This document shows, one piece after another, positions 33,165-42,487 of a DNA stretch of 64,000 bases (position 1 is its first letter; every line of letters begins with the position of its first letter). Position numbers and translations under genes: made by a program. The stretch lies in NCBI GenBank assembly GCA_045648505.1, contig JAZROD010000027.1, positions 4,028-68,027 of the forward strand. The letters are read 5' to 3'. The DNA comes from RGIG8700 sp045648505 (GTDB lineage: Bacteria > Bacillota > Clostridia > RGIG6154). The notes below the pieces were generated by a model. The model was not told the origin of the DNA. It worked only from the letters and a program-made list of their open reading frames with translations, and searched no databases.

Positions 33165-35347
33165 TGCTTGAAAAAATTAGAAAACTCACAAAAAGAATGT
33201 ATAGAAGCAAGATTGGTATGAATTATATATGGGTGTTTTTGGGGCAGAATACAGGATCTGTATTTACTATGATTACACTTGTATTGACTCTTAGAATTAT
33301 ATCATCTGAAGAATATGGGGCAATGGTAGCTATACAGACATATTCGTTGCTTATATCAAATGTGTTTTGTATACGGTCATTTAATGGAATTGTAAAATAT
33401 ATTACCGATTATGAAAACAAAAAAGAATTTGCTAAAGCGAAGAAATATATAAACACCTCTTTCCTTTTGGATGCTATTTCGGGAATTGGTGCTTTCGTAC
33501 TTGGTTTGATTCTAATTCGTCCGCTAACCATGCTTATGGGATGGGATGCAGAAAAGTTGCAATATGCTTTTATATATTTACCGGTAGTGTTTTTTTTGCC
33601 ATTGTTGCATGGCACACCTGTTGGCATTCTGAGACAGCTGGGGCGTTTTAAACAAGTGAATATTATTCATGCTATCACATATGGAATTCAGTGTCTGGTA
33701 ATGTGTGTAACTCTGATTATGAACGTCGGAAATTTTTTCGTAGTATTAATAGAATATGCGGTGACATCAACACTTGAAGGCATCTTTCTTACCATATATT
33801 GTTTTTATGAAATACAGAAGAGAGAAGAGTACAAAAATTTCTGGCGTGAAGGGATATCACGTGATATAACATTTATCAAATACAATTTATATTGTGGTAT
33901 TTCTATAAGTTTTGATCAGATCCTAGGTCATGGAACAACTTTGATTTTAAATAGGTTTGCAGGCAATCTTACAACAGCGTATATCAAAGTTATAACACAG
34001 ATTTGCAGTATAATATCTAAATTTACAAACCCTATTGCGCAGGTTGTTTATCCTGAGCTTTGTTCATGGATTGCAAAAAAAGAGTATCAGAAAGCATATA
34101 AAGTTTCTATAAAATATTTTTACATAGTATGCGGGTGCGGAGCGTTGCTTATGGGAGGATTGTTTGTTTCATACGATTGGTGGATAGGTATTTTTGATCC
34201 AGGTATGGCAGGAGCAAAGATGCAATCAGTTTTATATATGGCATATTCATTATTTTCTGTTTCAATTATATGTACAAATCAGTTAGTTTTCGCATTGAAT
34301 CTTGTTAAGAAAAATATGTATATCATAATTACCTTTAATATGTTGTATCTTATTGCGTTGATACCGGCAATAAAAAGCTTTGGAGTATATGGATATCTTG
34401 TTTTACAGTTGATTCAGCTTGTATGTGCATTTGCTTTTAAACTAATTTTTATAAAAGCAAAAATAAAAAAAACGATGACAGATAAGAGAGGTGAACTACC
34501 AAGGAAAAGCATAGTGTTGATGACAGGCGGATTAGGCAATCAACTTTTCCAATATACTTTTATGGTTTATCTGAAGAAAAAAATGAAGAATGATATTGCA
34601 TATAACTGTTCCAATATTGATTTTCTCAAATGTCATTCTGGTTTTCAGGCGGATTTGGTTTTTGATTTTTCAGGATACGATAAAAATAACAGAAATTTTT
34701 ACAACTCATATTATAGGATTATAAGAAAGATAAAAAAAATATTGAAAAACAACAAAAGTCTTTTTTTCTGTAACGATGACATGTTCACTGAAAATAAAAC
34801 ATATCCGGTTTATGAGGGGTTTTGGCAAAAAACAAAATTTTATGAAGCTGTAAAACCTGAATTGAAAGATGCTCTTAAAGATTTAAGCATATACTGTAGT
34901 GAGACAACAATGGCAGAAAAAATGAAAGAAACTGAATCTGTGTTTTTACATATACGCAGAGGAGATTACTGTAAAGATCCAAGATATGTGGATTTGTCTA
35001 AAACGGAATATTACCAAAATGCTATAAATTATTATAATAATTTATATGAAAAACCCACTTTCTTTGTATTTTCAGATGACATACCTTGGTGCAGAGAATA
35101 TTTTAAAGACAACGAGCAGCTTGTGTTTGTAGAATATAAAGATCAAAGTGCACTGTCAGATTTATACCTTATGCATCAGTGTAAAAATGCAATAATTGCA
35201 AACTCGAGTTTCAGTTGGTGGGGAGCAGCACTTGACACAAAAAAAGTTGTTGTAAGACCGACTGAATATAATGTATTAAGAGATATAGAAGGATTGTACC
35301 CAAAAGAATGGGCAGTTGTTGGCAGTCAACAGCAGAGCAATATATAG
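33164..35347 (+). CDS. Wzx flippase fused to GT11 alpha-1,2-fucosyltransferase
   Basis: 727 residues in one open frame. Residues 1 to about 440 are a polysaccharide flippase of the MOP superfamily (about twelve to fourteen helices; N-terminal NYIWVFLGQNTGSVFTMI) that moves lipid-linked repeat units outward. Residues about 447-727 are a complete GT11 domain: VLMTGGLGNQLFQY (451-464), HIRRGDY (596-602), DLYLMHQCKNAIIANSSFSWWGAAL. GT11 enzymes add fucose alpha-1,2 to galactose from GDP-fucose. The join is a short basic linker (KTMTDKRGELPRK). No good ribosome site precedes the internal ATGs, so a true fusion is likelier than two genes. GDP-fucose genes gmd/fcl are absent from the window. Confidence 0.88.
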   Translation: MLEKIRKLTKRMYRSKIGMNYIWVFLGQNTGSVFTMITLVLTLRIISSEEYGAMVAIQTYSLLISNVFCIRSFNGIVKYITDYENKKEFAKAKKYINTSFLLDAISGIGAFVLGLILIRPLTMLMGWDAEKLQYAFIYLPVVFFLPLLHGTPVGILRQLGRFKQVNIIHAITYGIQCLVMCVTLIMNVGNFFVVLIEYAVTSTLEGIFLTIYCFYEIQKREEYKNFWREGISRDITFIKYNLYCGISISFDQILGHGTTLILNRFAGNLTTAYIKVITQICSIISKFTNPIAQVVYPELCSWIAKKEYQKAYKVSIKYFYIVCGCGALLMGGLFVSYDWWIGIFDPGMAGAKMQSVLYMAYSLFSVSIICTNQLVFALNLVKKNMYIIITFNMLYLIALIPAIKSFGVYGYLVLQLIQLVCAFAFKLIFIKAKIKKTMTDKRGELPRKSIVLMTGGLGNQLFQYTFMVYLKKKMKNDIAYNCSNIDFLKCHSGFQADLVFDFSGYDKNNRNFYNSYYRIIRKIKKILKNNKSLFFCNDDMFTENKTYPVYEGFWQKTKFYEAVKPELKDALKDLSIYCSETTMAEKMKETESVFLHIRRGDYCKDPRYVDLSKTEYYQNAINYYNNLYEKPTFFVFSDDIPWCREYFKDNEQLVFVEYKDQSALSDLYLMHQCKNAIIANSSFSWWGAALDTKKVVVRPTEYNVLRDIEGLYPKEWAVVGSQQQSNI

Positions 35348-35362
35348 AAAGGTGTGTGTATC

Positions 35363-36286
35363 GTGGTAAACAAACTGATTTATATGTTAAAACGTCCTGA
35401 AAGAATTTATGCAGCGTTAAGTGAAAGAGGTTTACTTAATTGGGTTGATGATAAAACTCATTTGGATATGATATATAAGTGCAACATAGGGAAAAAAATC
35501 AACTGGGAGAATCCCAAGACATTTAATGAAAAATTACAATGGATTAAGTTGTATGACAGAAACCCAATTTACACTACTATGGTAGATAAGTGTGCTTCAA
35601 AGCAATATATGACAGAAAAAATAGGGAAAGAATATGTTATTCCCTTGGTTGGAGGTCCATGGTATTCGTTTGATGAAATAGATTTCAATGTTTTACCGGA
35701 CAAGTTTGTTCTTAAAACTAATCATGATTCTGGTGGAGTGATGTTGTGCAAGGATAAAGCGACTTTTGATAAAAGGAAAGCACGAAGCTTCTTTAAAAAA
35801 CATCTAACACGCAATTACTATTTCAGAAGTCGTGAGTGGCCATATAAAAACATCAAACCTTGCATATTTGCAGAAGAATATTTAGATGACGGTAGCGGAG
35901 ATGCAATTTATGATTATAAGTTCTTTTGCTTTAATGGGGAACCTAAAATTATGTACCTTTCAAGAGATAAAGGAAAAGAACCTCGCACAGATTTCTTTGA
36001 TATGGAGTATAATCATCTAAATATGCGAATGCGCGATAAGAACGCAGATGTTCCTCCGGAAAAGCCTGAAAAGTTTAATGAAATGAAACATTTAGCAAAG
36101 ATCATTTCTAAAGATATTCCGCATGTTCGTGTAGATTTCTTTTGCGTTGGAGGAAAATTATATATAGGCGAAACAACTTTTTTCCATTGCGGAGGTTTTG
36201 TTTCGGTTAAACCGGAAGAATGGAACACAATTATGGGCGATTGGATTGTTTTACCTGAAAAAATATATCTAAAAATAAATAGATAA
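35363..36286 (+). CDS. TupA-like ATP-grasp protein
   Basis: 307 residues. Recognised by NPKTFNEKLQWIKLYDRNPIY, VDKCASKQYM, FVLKTNHDSGGVMLC and a late VDFFCVGGKLYIGETTFFHCGG, the pattern of the TupA-like ATP-grasp family named after a teichuronopeptide synthesis protein. It may attach amino acids or peptides to the polymer. The start is taken as GTG at 35363, 10 bases after AAAGG; a GTG at 35354 is too close to that site. It is the third ATP-grasp protein of the operon. Confidence 0.88.
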   Translation: MVNKLIYMLKRPERIYAALSERGLLNWVDDKTHLDMIYKCNIGKKINWENPKTFNEKLQWIKLYDRNPIYTTMVDKCASKQYMTEKIGKEYVIPLVGGPWYSFDEIDFNVLPDKFVLKTNHDSGGVMLCKDKATFDKRKARSFFKKHLTRNYYFRSREWPYKNIKPCIFAEEYLDDGSGDAIYDYKFFCFNGEPKIMYLSRDKGKEPRTDFFDMEYNHLNMRMRDKNADVPPEKPEKFNEMKHLAKIISKDIPHVRVDFFCVGGKLYIGETTFFHCGGFVSVKPEEWNTIMGDWIVLPEKIYLKINR

Positions 36287-36301
36287 AAAAAGGAGAAAAA
36301 G

Positions 36302-36976
36302 ATGACTGAACTAACTTTAATACAAAGAGCAAAAAGGAAAGCACTAAAAAAACTTGCTCCGGTTCTTAGACCTATTCGCAGGAAGTTTATAAATAATACT
36401 GATTTTACTATTATTTCCAACAATTGTTGGGGAGGATTAGTGTCGGACTACTTTGGACTGAGAAAAAATTCACCAACAGTAGGATGCTATTTTTTATCCG
36501 AAGAATATATAAAATTTGTAACTAATCTTGAGCATTATCTTAACACAGAAATGCATATGATAGAGGCTAAAGATTCTAAAAACTATGAGAAATATGTTGC
36601 CTTGAACAGTGGTGATGTTCCAATTGGAGTTCTTGACGATGTTGAAGTTGCATTCCAACATTATAGAGATCCTAAAAAAGCAAAAGAAACATGGAAAAAA
36701 AGAGTTGATCGTGTAAATTTTGAAAATATTATATTTAAATTTTCCCAAATGAATTATTGCGAAGAAAAACATTTAAAAGCCTTTGATGAGTTCAACTTCA
36801 GAGGAAAAAAAACAAAAAAGATAATGTTTGTAAATAATCCAAGACCAGAATTTAAAAGTGCAATTCATTACAAAGGATACGAGAAAGAAAACAAAATTTT
36901 GAATGATGCATACTTTTTCAAAAAGCACTTAAATTTGTACGCATTTATTAACGAAGGAAAACTTATTCAAAGATAA
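36302..36976 (+). CDS. DUF1919 surface-polysaccharide protein
   Basis: 224 residues matching the DUF1919 group by FTIISNNCWGGLVSDYFGLRKNSPTVGCYF near residues 38-67 and the later GVLDDVEVAFQHYRD. DUF1919 proteins are found in capsule and exopolysaccharide loci; their activity is unknown, with a glycosyl- or acyl-type transferase often suspected. Strong AAAGGAG before the ATG; the coding sequence is AT-rich. Confidence 0.85.
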   Translation: MTELTLIQRAKRKALKKLAPVLRPIRRKFINNTDFTIISNNCWGGLVSDYFGLRKNSPTVGCYFLSEEYIKFVTNLEHYLNTEMHMIEAKDSKNYEKYVALNSGDVPIGVLDDVEVAFQHYRDPKKAKETWKKRVDRVNFENIIFKFSQMNYCEEKHLKAFDEFNFRGKKTKKIMFVNNPRPEFKSAIHYKGYEKENKILNDAYFFKKHLNLYAFINEGKLIQR

Positions 36977-36991
36977 ATAAGGGGTAAAATT

Positions 36992-38173
36992 ATGAATTGT
37001 ATAGTAAAATTCAATGAAATATATCAGAGAGAACCGGACGGGGTCGCTTTCTGTCCATACAGAGTTTGTCCTATCGGTGCACACATTGACCATCAGATGG
37101 GAAAGATTACCGGTTTTGCAATTGATAAAGGCATTAGTATTGCATACCGCCCAAAACAAAATGGGGTAGTTGAACTTGCTTCTTTACAGTTTGGTAAAAG
37201 AGCACAGTTCCATATAAACTCTGTACCAAAAGAATGTGAAAATGACTGGGCAGATTATTTAAGAGGTGCAACTTTGATGCTTGGCAGAAAGTTTACTCTT
37301 TCTGTAGGACTTTGCGGTGTTATAGAAGGTTCATTGCCAATCGGGGGATTGTCTTCTTCTGCGGCGGTTATAATTGCATTTTTAACTGCACTTTGCAAAG
37401 TGAATAACATAGTCATTTCTCAGCAAGATCTTATAATCACAGCACTTCGTGCTGAAAGGGAATATGTTGGAGTAAGAGTGGGAAAGCTTGACCAGTCTTG
37501 CGAAGTATATTGCAGAAAAGAAAGTCTTTTATATATGGATATGAAAGACGATTCATATGAACTCATACCTCAAAATAAAAATATGAAGCCGTATGAGATA
37601 GGAATTTTTTTCAGTGGGATGGAGAGGAATCTTATAGGTTCAGGATATAATATGCGAGTAGATGAAGTTAAGTCGGCGGCATATGCACTTATGGCATTTT
37701 CAGGAATGGAATACGGAAAGTTTAAAGATACATTTTTGAGAGATGTACCTCAGGAAGTGTTTGAAAAATATAAAGAAAAGCTGCCTGAAAACTGGAAGAA
37801 AAGAGCAGAGCATTATTATAGTGAGTACAACAGAGTTGAAAAAGGTGCACAGGCTTGGCGAAACGGGGATATTGAGGAATTCGGCAGACTCATTTATGAA
37901 AGCGGACACAGCAGTATTTATAATTATGAAACAGGAGCAGACGAACTTAAAGAGATTTACAATATAATGAAAGATACCAAGGGAATTTATGGCGGAAGAT
38001 TCAGCGGTGCAGGATTTAAGGGCTGCTGTATGGCGATAGTTGACCCTGAACATAAAGAAGAAATTGAAAGAACTGTAACCGAAAAATATATCAAGGCTTT
38101 CCCACAGTACAAAGATACATTTTCTGTACATTTCTGCAAAACTGCAGATGGATGCGGTGCACAGTTTGAATAA
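36992..38173 (+). CDS. GHMP sugar kinase related to galactokinase
   Basis: 393 residues. It has the GHMP kinase motifs: an N-terminal YRVCPIGAHIDHQ in place of galactokinase's GRVNLIGEHTDY, the ATP loop SLPIGGLSSSAAV, an acidic catalytic segment GKLDQS, and motif 3 GAGFKGCCM. So it should be an active sugar-1-kinase, but the altered signature suggests a substrate other than plain galactose. The nucleotidyltransferase 12 bases downstream makes a kinase-plus-activator pair that could salvage a free sugar into a nucleotide sugar for this locus. Confidence 0.85.
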   Translation: MNCIVKFNEIYQREPDGVAFCPYRVCPIGAHIDHQMGKITGFAIDKGISIAYRPKQNGVVELASLQFGKRAQFHINSVPKECENDWADYLRGATLMLGRKFTLSVGLCGVIEGSLPIGGLSSSAAVIIAFLTALCKVNNIVISQQDLIITALRAEREYVGVRVGKLDQSCEVYCRKESLLYMDMKDDSYELIPQNKNMKPYEIGIFFSGMERNLIGSGYNMRVDEVKSAAYALMAFSGMEYGKFKDTFLRDVPQEVFEKYKEKLPENWKKRAEHYYSEYNRVEKGAQAWRNGDIEEFGRLIYESGHSSIYNYETGADELKEIYNIMKDTKGIYGGRFSGAGFKGCCMAIVDPEHKEEIERTVTEKYIKAFPQYKDTFSVHFCKTADGCGAQFE

Positions 38174-38185
38174 AGGAGTAATAAA

Positions 38186-38932
38186 ATGAAATGTCTTATA
38201 TTGGCGGCAGGGTATGCCACAAGATTATATCCGCTGACTGAAAACTTCCCAAAACCACTTTTCGAGGTTAATGGAAAAACAATACTTGACTGGCTGTTGG
38301 ACGATATAGATGCATCAGGAAAAATAAATGAATATGTTGTTATTTCAAACAATAAGTTCATAAGTCATTTTGAGAAGTGGGCAAAGGAAAAAGAGTTGTC
38401 TGCACCTATAACAGTCCTCAATGATGGCTCAAACGACAATGACAGCAGACTTGGAGCGGTAGCGGATATTAAATTTGCCATTGATTCTTTGAAAATTGAT
38501 GAAGATATTCTGGTTATAGCAGGAGATAATGTTCTTGATTTCTCACTGTGTAAATTCATTGAATATGCAGAAATGAAAAAAGCACCTTGCGTAATGAGAT
38601 ACTATGAAGACAGAATTGAAAAACTCAGAAAAACAGGTGTGGCAACCGTAAATGAAGAGGGGCTTATAACTGCAATGGAAGAAAAGCCTGCCGAGCCAAA
38701 ATCAAACTGGTGTGTTCCTCCTTTTTATGCCTACCCAAAAGATACTCTTTCACAAATAGAGCAGGGAATTAAGGACGGATGCAAAACAGATGCACCCGGA
38801 AGCTTTGTTACATATCTGGCAGAAAAACAAAAGGTATATGCAATGGAAATGCCGGGGAAAAGGTATGATATAGGCGACCTTAAAAGTTATAAAGAAGTAA
38901 ATGATATTTATAAAGGCATACTTCAGTATTGA
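38186..38932 (+). CDS. Sugar nucleotidyltransferase
   Basis: 248 residues of the NTP-transferase family (GT-A-like fold): N-terminal CLILAAGYATRLYPLTENFPKPL with the nucleotide loop and Lys, central AGDNVLDF metal site and a TAMEEKP motif. It joins a sugar-1-phosphate to a nucleotide. Base and sugar cannot be assigned; the preceding kinase is its probable partner. AAAGGAG precedes the ATG. It is the last gene of the tight operon; 51 bases then separate it from the LRR protein. Confidence 0.9.
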   Translation: MKCLILAAGYATRLYPLTENFPKPLFEVNGKTILDWLLDDIDASGKINEYVVISNNKFISHFEKWAKEKELSAPITVLNDGSNDNDSRLGAVADIKFAIDSLKIDEDILVIAGDNVLDFSLCKFIEYAEMKKAPCVMRYYEDRIEKLRKTGVATVNEEGLITAMEEKPAEPKSNWCVPPFYAYPKDTLSQIEQGIKDGCKTDAPGSFVTYLAEKQKVYAMEMPGKRYDIGDLKSYKEVNDIYKGILQY

Positions 38933-38983
38933 ATAATCTGTTACAATTAAGAATATTTTTACTAAAGAAAAGAGGACAATAAG

Positions 38984-40084
38984 ATGAGAAAAGTTATAGG
39001 CGGTGTGATTGTTTGCGCGGTTTTGTTGGTGCTGTCTGCAAGTGTTGTTTCTGCGGCGAAATCAGGGAAATACACATATACAACATCAGGTGGGAAAGCC
39101 ACTATTAGTGGTGTTGATACAAGCATTTCCGGAGAGGTGGTAATTCCGTCAACTCTTGGAGGATGTCCTGTAACTGCAATTGGCAATGAAGCATTCTTTA
39201 TGTGCTCGTCTATAACAAGTATAACAATTCCCGATACTGTAACAAGTATAGGGAATTCTGCTTTTTATAATTGCAGTGCATTAACAAAAATTGAAATTCC
39301 TACAGGCGTGAAAATTGTAAAAGAAAGTGCTTTTGCTGAGTGCAAAAAGCTTAAGGATATTAATATATCAGAGTCAAATACTTATATAAGCTTTACAGAC
39401 GGAATACTTTATAGTGGTACTACGGCAATATTTTGTTCTGATGCATATTATGCAACAAATAACATAACTGAAGTAAGGATTAAAGACGGAACAGACAAAA
39501 TAGGTGCGTATGCCTTTGCAAAGTGCGACAGTCTTACAAAGGTTGAGTTGCCTGAAAGCGTAATTTCTATTGGTGATTATGCTTTTGAGGTTTGCAAAAA
39601 TTTGAAAGAAATCGAAGTAGGTGAAAATGTAACAAGTATAGGCGAATATGCTTTTATGGAAAATTTTTCATTGCAGAATGTAACCTATAAAGGAACAAAT
39701 GAACCGATTATGGGTGAAGGTGTTTTTGAAAGTTGTACAGCTTTAGAAATAGTATCTGTTACAGGTGATTACGAAGGCGATACATTTGGAGATTATCCGG
39801 TTACAGAGGTTGATTCTGAAACAAAAATTTCAATTTCTGAAGAGGGTGCGATAATTACAGTAGAAAATTTATCGGATGTATGTAAGTTGATTGTTGCAAG
39901 TTATTTGGATGAAAACTTGGTTGATTGTAAAATAACAGAAATTTCAAATGGCGGTGATTACAAGCTTTCTGATATGAGTGGCTTTATTTATGACGAACTT
40001 AATACCGATATTATCAGAGTGTTTCTGTGGAAAAATATGATTGATTTTGAGCCTATTTGCGGAAGTGAGGAATATACTTATTGA
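38984..40084 (+). CDS. Secreted leucine-rich-repeat protein (BspA type)
   Basis: 366 residues. Signal peptide with cleavage near residues 24-26 (VVSAA). Residues about 60-240 are BspA/Treponema-type repeats of about 23 residues, such as ITSITIPDTVTSIGNSAFYNCS and LTKVELPESVISIGDYAFEVCK. The C-terminal roughly 100 residues are not recognised. Such proteins are surface adhesins or host-binding proteins in gut bacteria. It has no SLH or sortase signal, so anchoring is unclear. Its stop overlaps the following dehydratase start (TGATG). Confidence 0.88.
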   Translation: MRKVIGGVIVCAVLLVLSASVVSAAKSGKYTYTTSGGKATISGVDTSISGEVVIPSTLGGCPVTAIGNEAFFMCSSITSITIPDTVTSIGNSAFYNCSALTKIEIPTGVKIVKESAFAECKKLKDINISESNTYISFTDGILYSGTTAIFCSDAYYATNNITEVRIKDGTDKIGAYAFAKCDSLTKVELPESVISIGDYAFEVCKNLKEIEVGENVTSIGEYAFMENFSLQNVTYKGTNEPIMGEGVFESCTALEIVSVTGDYEGDTFGDYPVTEVDSETKISISEEGAIITVENLSDVCKLIVASYLDENLVDCKITEISNGGDYKLSDMSGFIYDELNTDIIRVFLWKNMIDFEPICGSEEYTY

Positions 40085-41079
40085 TGACAGTTTTGATAAC
40101 TGGCGGGGCGGGGTTTATTGGTTACAACTTTGTATATTATATGTTGGAAAAGTACCCGCAGTATAAAATAGTGTGTGTGGACAAGCTTACACGCACGGGA
40201 AATATTGAAACCTTGGAAATGGCACTTAAAAATGACAATTTTGTGTTTTACAAGGCGGATATATGTAATAAGGAAGAAATAGAGGAGATTTTTGAAAAAG
40301 AATCCCCTTGTGTTGTTGTGAATTTTGCGGCAGAAAACAATGTTGATCGCAGTATTGAAGACCCTGGTATTTTCTTAAAGACAAATATTTTAGGGACTCA
40401 GGTTCTGATGGATGCATCTATTAAATATGGAGTAAAAAGATACCATCAGGTATCAACTGATGAAGTTTACGGAGATTTGCCTTTAGACAGACCTGATTTG
40501 TTCTTTACAGAAACAACTCCTATACACACATCAAGTCCTTATTCTGCATCAAAGGCATCTGCAGACCTTCTTGTTATGGCATATCACAGAACATTTGGCT
40601 TGTCTGTAACAATTTCAAGATGCTCAAACAACTACGGTCCGTATCAGTTCATAGAAAGCTTAATACCTAAAATGATAATAAAGGCGTTAAATGACGAAAA
40701 ACTTCCGGTTTACGGTGAAGGTCTTAATGTTCGTGATTGGCTTTATGTAGGCGACCATTGCAAGGCTATAGATTTAATTATCCACAACGGAAAAGTTGGA
40801 GAAGTTTACAATATTGGCGGACACAACGAAAAACAAAACATTGAAGTTGTAAAACTTATATTAAAAGCACTTGACAAGCCAGAAAGTCTTATTACTTATG
40901 TAACAGACAGAAAAGGACACGATTTGAGATATGCAATTGATCCTGCGAAAATTCATTCAGAGCTTGGTTGGTTGCCTGAAACACCATTTGATAAAGGTAT
41001 AGTTGAAACAATTAACTGGTATCTTGAAAATAAAGAATGGTGGGAAAGAATTTTAAACGGAGAATATTTAAAGCACTAA
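40084..41079 (+). CDS. dTDP-glucose 4,6-dehydratase-type epimerase/dehydratase
   Basis: 331 residues, extended SDR. N-terminal ITGGAGFIGYNFV binds NAD, then NFAAENNVDRSIEDP, STDEVYGDLP and the catalytic YSASKASAD followed by SNNYGPYQFIESLIPKMI and LNVRDWLYVGDH. This is the RmlB pattern, converting dTDP-glucose to the 4-keto-6-deoxy sugar. RmlA, RmlC and RmlD are not in the window, so either they lie elsewhere or this enzyme has another nucleotide-sugar substrate. Translation is coupled to the LRR gene. ATG at 40084 chosen over TTG at 40081. Confidence 0.9.
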   Translation: MTVLITGGAGFIGYNFVYYMLEKYPQYKIVCVDKLTRTGNIETLEMALKNDNFVFYKADICNKEEIEEIFEKESPCVVVNFAAENNVDRSIEDPGIFLKTNILGTQVLMDASIKYGVKRYHQVSTDEVYGDLPLDRPDLFFTETTPIHTSSPYSASKASADLLVMAYHRTFGLSVTISRCSNNYGPYQFIESLIPKMIIKALNDEKLPVYGEGLNVRDWLYVGDHCKAIDLIIHNGKVGEVYNIGGHNEKQNIEVVKLILKALDKPESLITYVTDRKGHDLRYAIDPAKIHSELGWLPETPFDKGIVETINWYLENKEWWERILNGEYLKH

Positions 41080-41112
41080 AAAAAGAGCCGTGAGGCTCTT
41101 TTTTAGTGCTTT
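41070..41112. terminator. Long bidirectional terminator
   Basis: AGCACTAAAAAAAGAGCC-GTGA-GGCTCTTTTTTAGTGCT, about 18 bp of stem with one bulged A. It overlaps the stop codon of the dehydratase and ends 5 bases before the uracil permease stop. Confidence 0.9.
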
Positions 41113-41116
41113 ATTA

Positions 41117-42454
41117 TCAAACTTTGAAGTTTACTGATGTATCGCCCTGAAGTTCTTTGCCGAATTCGTAATCCTTACCTGGAAGGATTGCGTTGATGAT
41201 GATACCTACGAGAGCTGCAACTGCAAGACCAGAAAGGCTGATTGTGATTGAACCAAGCTGGAATGAAACTGCACCTGCTGTTGAGTAGTTGATACCGATT
41301 GAAAGAACTAAGATTAAAGCTGCGATAATAACATTTCTTGATTTTGTGAAGTCAACTTTGTTTTCAACAATGTTTCTTACGCCGACAGCTGAAATCATAC
41401 CGTAGAGGATAAGTGATACACCGCCTACAACTGCTGTTGGCATTGAGTTGATTAATGCTGCAAATTTTGGTGAGAATGAGAATAAGATAGCAAAGTATGC
41501 TGCAATTCTTACAACTTTAGGGTCATATACTTTTGTTAAAGCAAGAACGCCTGTGTTTTCACCGTATGTTGTGTTTGCAGGAGCACCGAAGAGTGCTGCA
41601 AGAGCTGTTGCAAGACCGTCACCTAAAAGAGTTCTGTGGAGGCCCGGTTCTTCAATGTAGTTCTTTTCAACTGTTGAGCTGATAGCACAAACATCGCCGA
41701 TATGTTCGATAATTGTTGCGATAGCGATTGGAACGATTGTGATAATTGTTGTAATAATTAATGAAACATCGCCGTTGCCGAAGAGTGAAAGAGCTGTGTC
41801 TTCCCAAGCAACAGGAAGTCCGATCCAGGCAGCTTCTTTAACTGCTGTGAAATCAACATTGCCTGTAACGGCTGCAACTACATATGATACAACTACGCCT
41901 AAAAGAATAGGAATAATTTTAATCATACCTTTGCCCCAGATGTTACAAACAATAATAACTACCATTGCAAGAATTGCAAGCCACCAGTTAGCGGTGCAAC
42001 TGTCGATAGCTGATTTTGAAAGGATAAGACCGATAGCGATGATAATCGGACCTGTAACAATCGGTGGGAAGAACTTCATAACTTTTGCCGCACCGAAAAT
42101 TTTGAAGAGTGCTGCAAGAATTACATATAAAAGACCTGCACAAGCAACACCGATACCTGCATAAGCAGAGAAGTGTGCAACGCCTGCATCTGCACAAAGT
42201 GCAGAGATTGCTGCATATCCGCCGAGGAATGCAAAGGATGAACCTAAAAATGCAGGAATTTTACCTTTTGTTAAAAGGTGGAATAAAAGTGTTCCAAGGC
42301 CTGCGAATAAAAGTGTTGCTGATACGCTTAAGCCTGTGATGAGTGGAACAAGAACTGTTGCTCCGAACATAGCGAACATATGCTGTGCGCCAAGAACGAG
42401 CATTCTGCCGCCGCCAAGAGTGCGAGCGTCATAAATTGCGTCTTTGTTTGACAT
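41117..42454 (-). CDS. uraA: NCS2-family uracil/xanthine permease
   Basis: 445 residues, about 12-14 helices. It imports a nucleobase by proton symport. Family blocks are LGAQHMFAMFGATVLVP, the FLGSSFAF segment, GPIIIAIGLILS, AIATIIEHIGDVCAIS with the substrate glutamate, and NTTYGENTGVLALT. These are closest to uracil permease as I read them. The start is taken at 42454 (MSNKDA) after GGGAG; a longer frame extends into the leader. The gene is preceded by an attenuator-like leader, so base availability probably controls it. Confidence 0.92.
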   Translation of the reverse strand: MSNKDAIYDARTLGGGRMLVLGAQHMFAMFGATVLVPLITGLSVSATLLFAGLGTLLFHLLTKGKIPAFLGSSFAFLGGYAAISALCADAGVAHFSAYAGIGVACAGLLYVILAALFKIFGAAKVMKFFPPIVTGPIIIAIGLILSKSAIDSCTANWWLAILAMVVIIVCNIWGKGMIKIIPILLGVVVSYVVAAVTGNVDFTAVKEAAWIGLPVAWEDTALSLFGNGDVSLIITTIITIVPIAIATIIEHIGDVCAISSTVEKNYIEEPGLHRTLLGDGLATALAALFGAPANTTYGENTGVLALTKVYDPKVVRIAAYFAILFSFSPKFAALINSMPTAVVGGVSLILYGMISAVGVRNIVENKVDFTKSRNVIIAALILVLSIGINYSTAGAVSFQLGSITISLSGLAVAALVGIIINAILPGKDYEFGKELQGDTSVNFKV

Positions 42455-42487
42455 TTTAAACATCTCCCTATTTATTTTTTTTGATAC

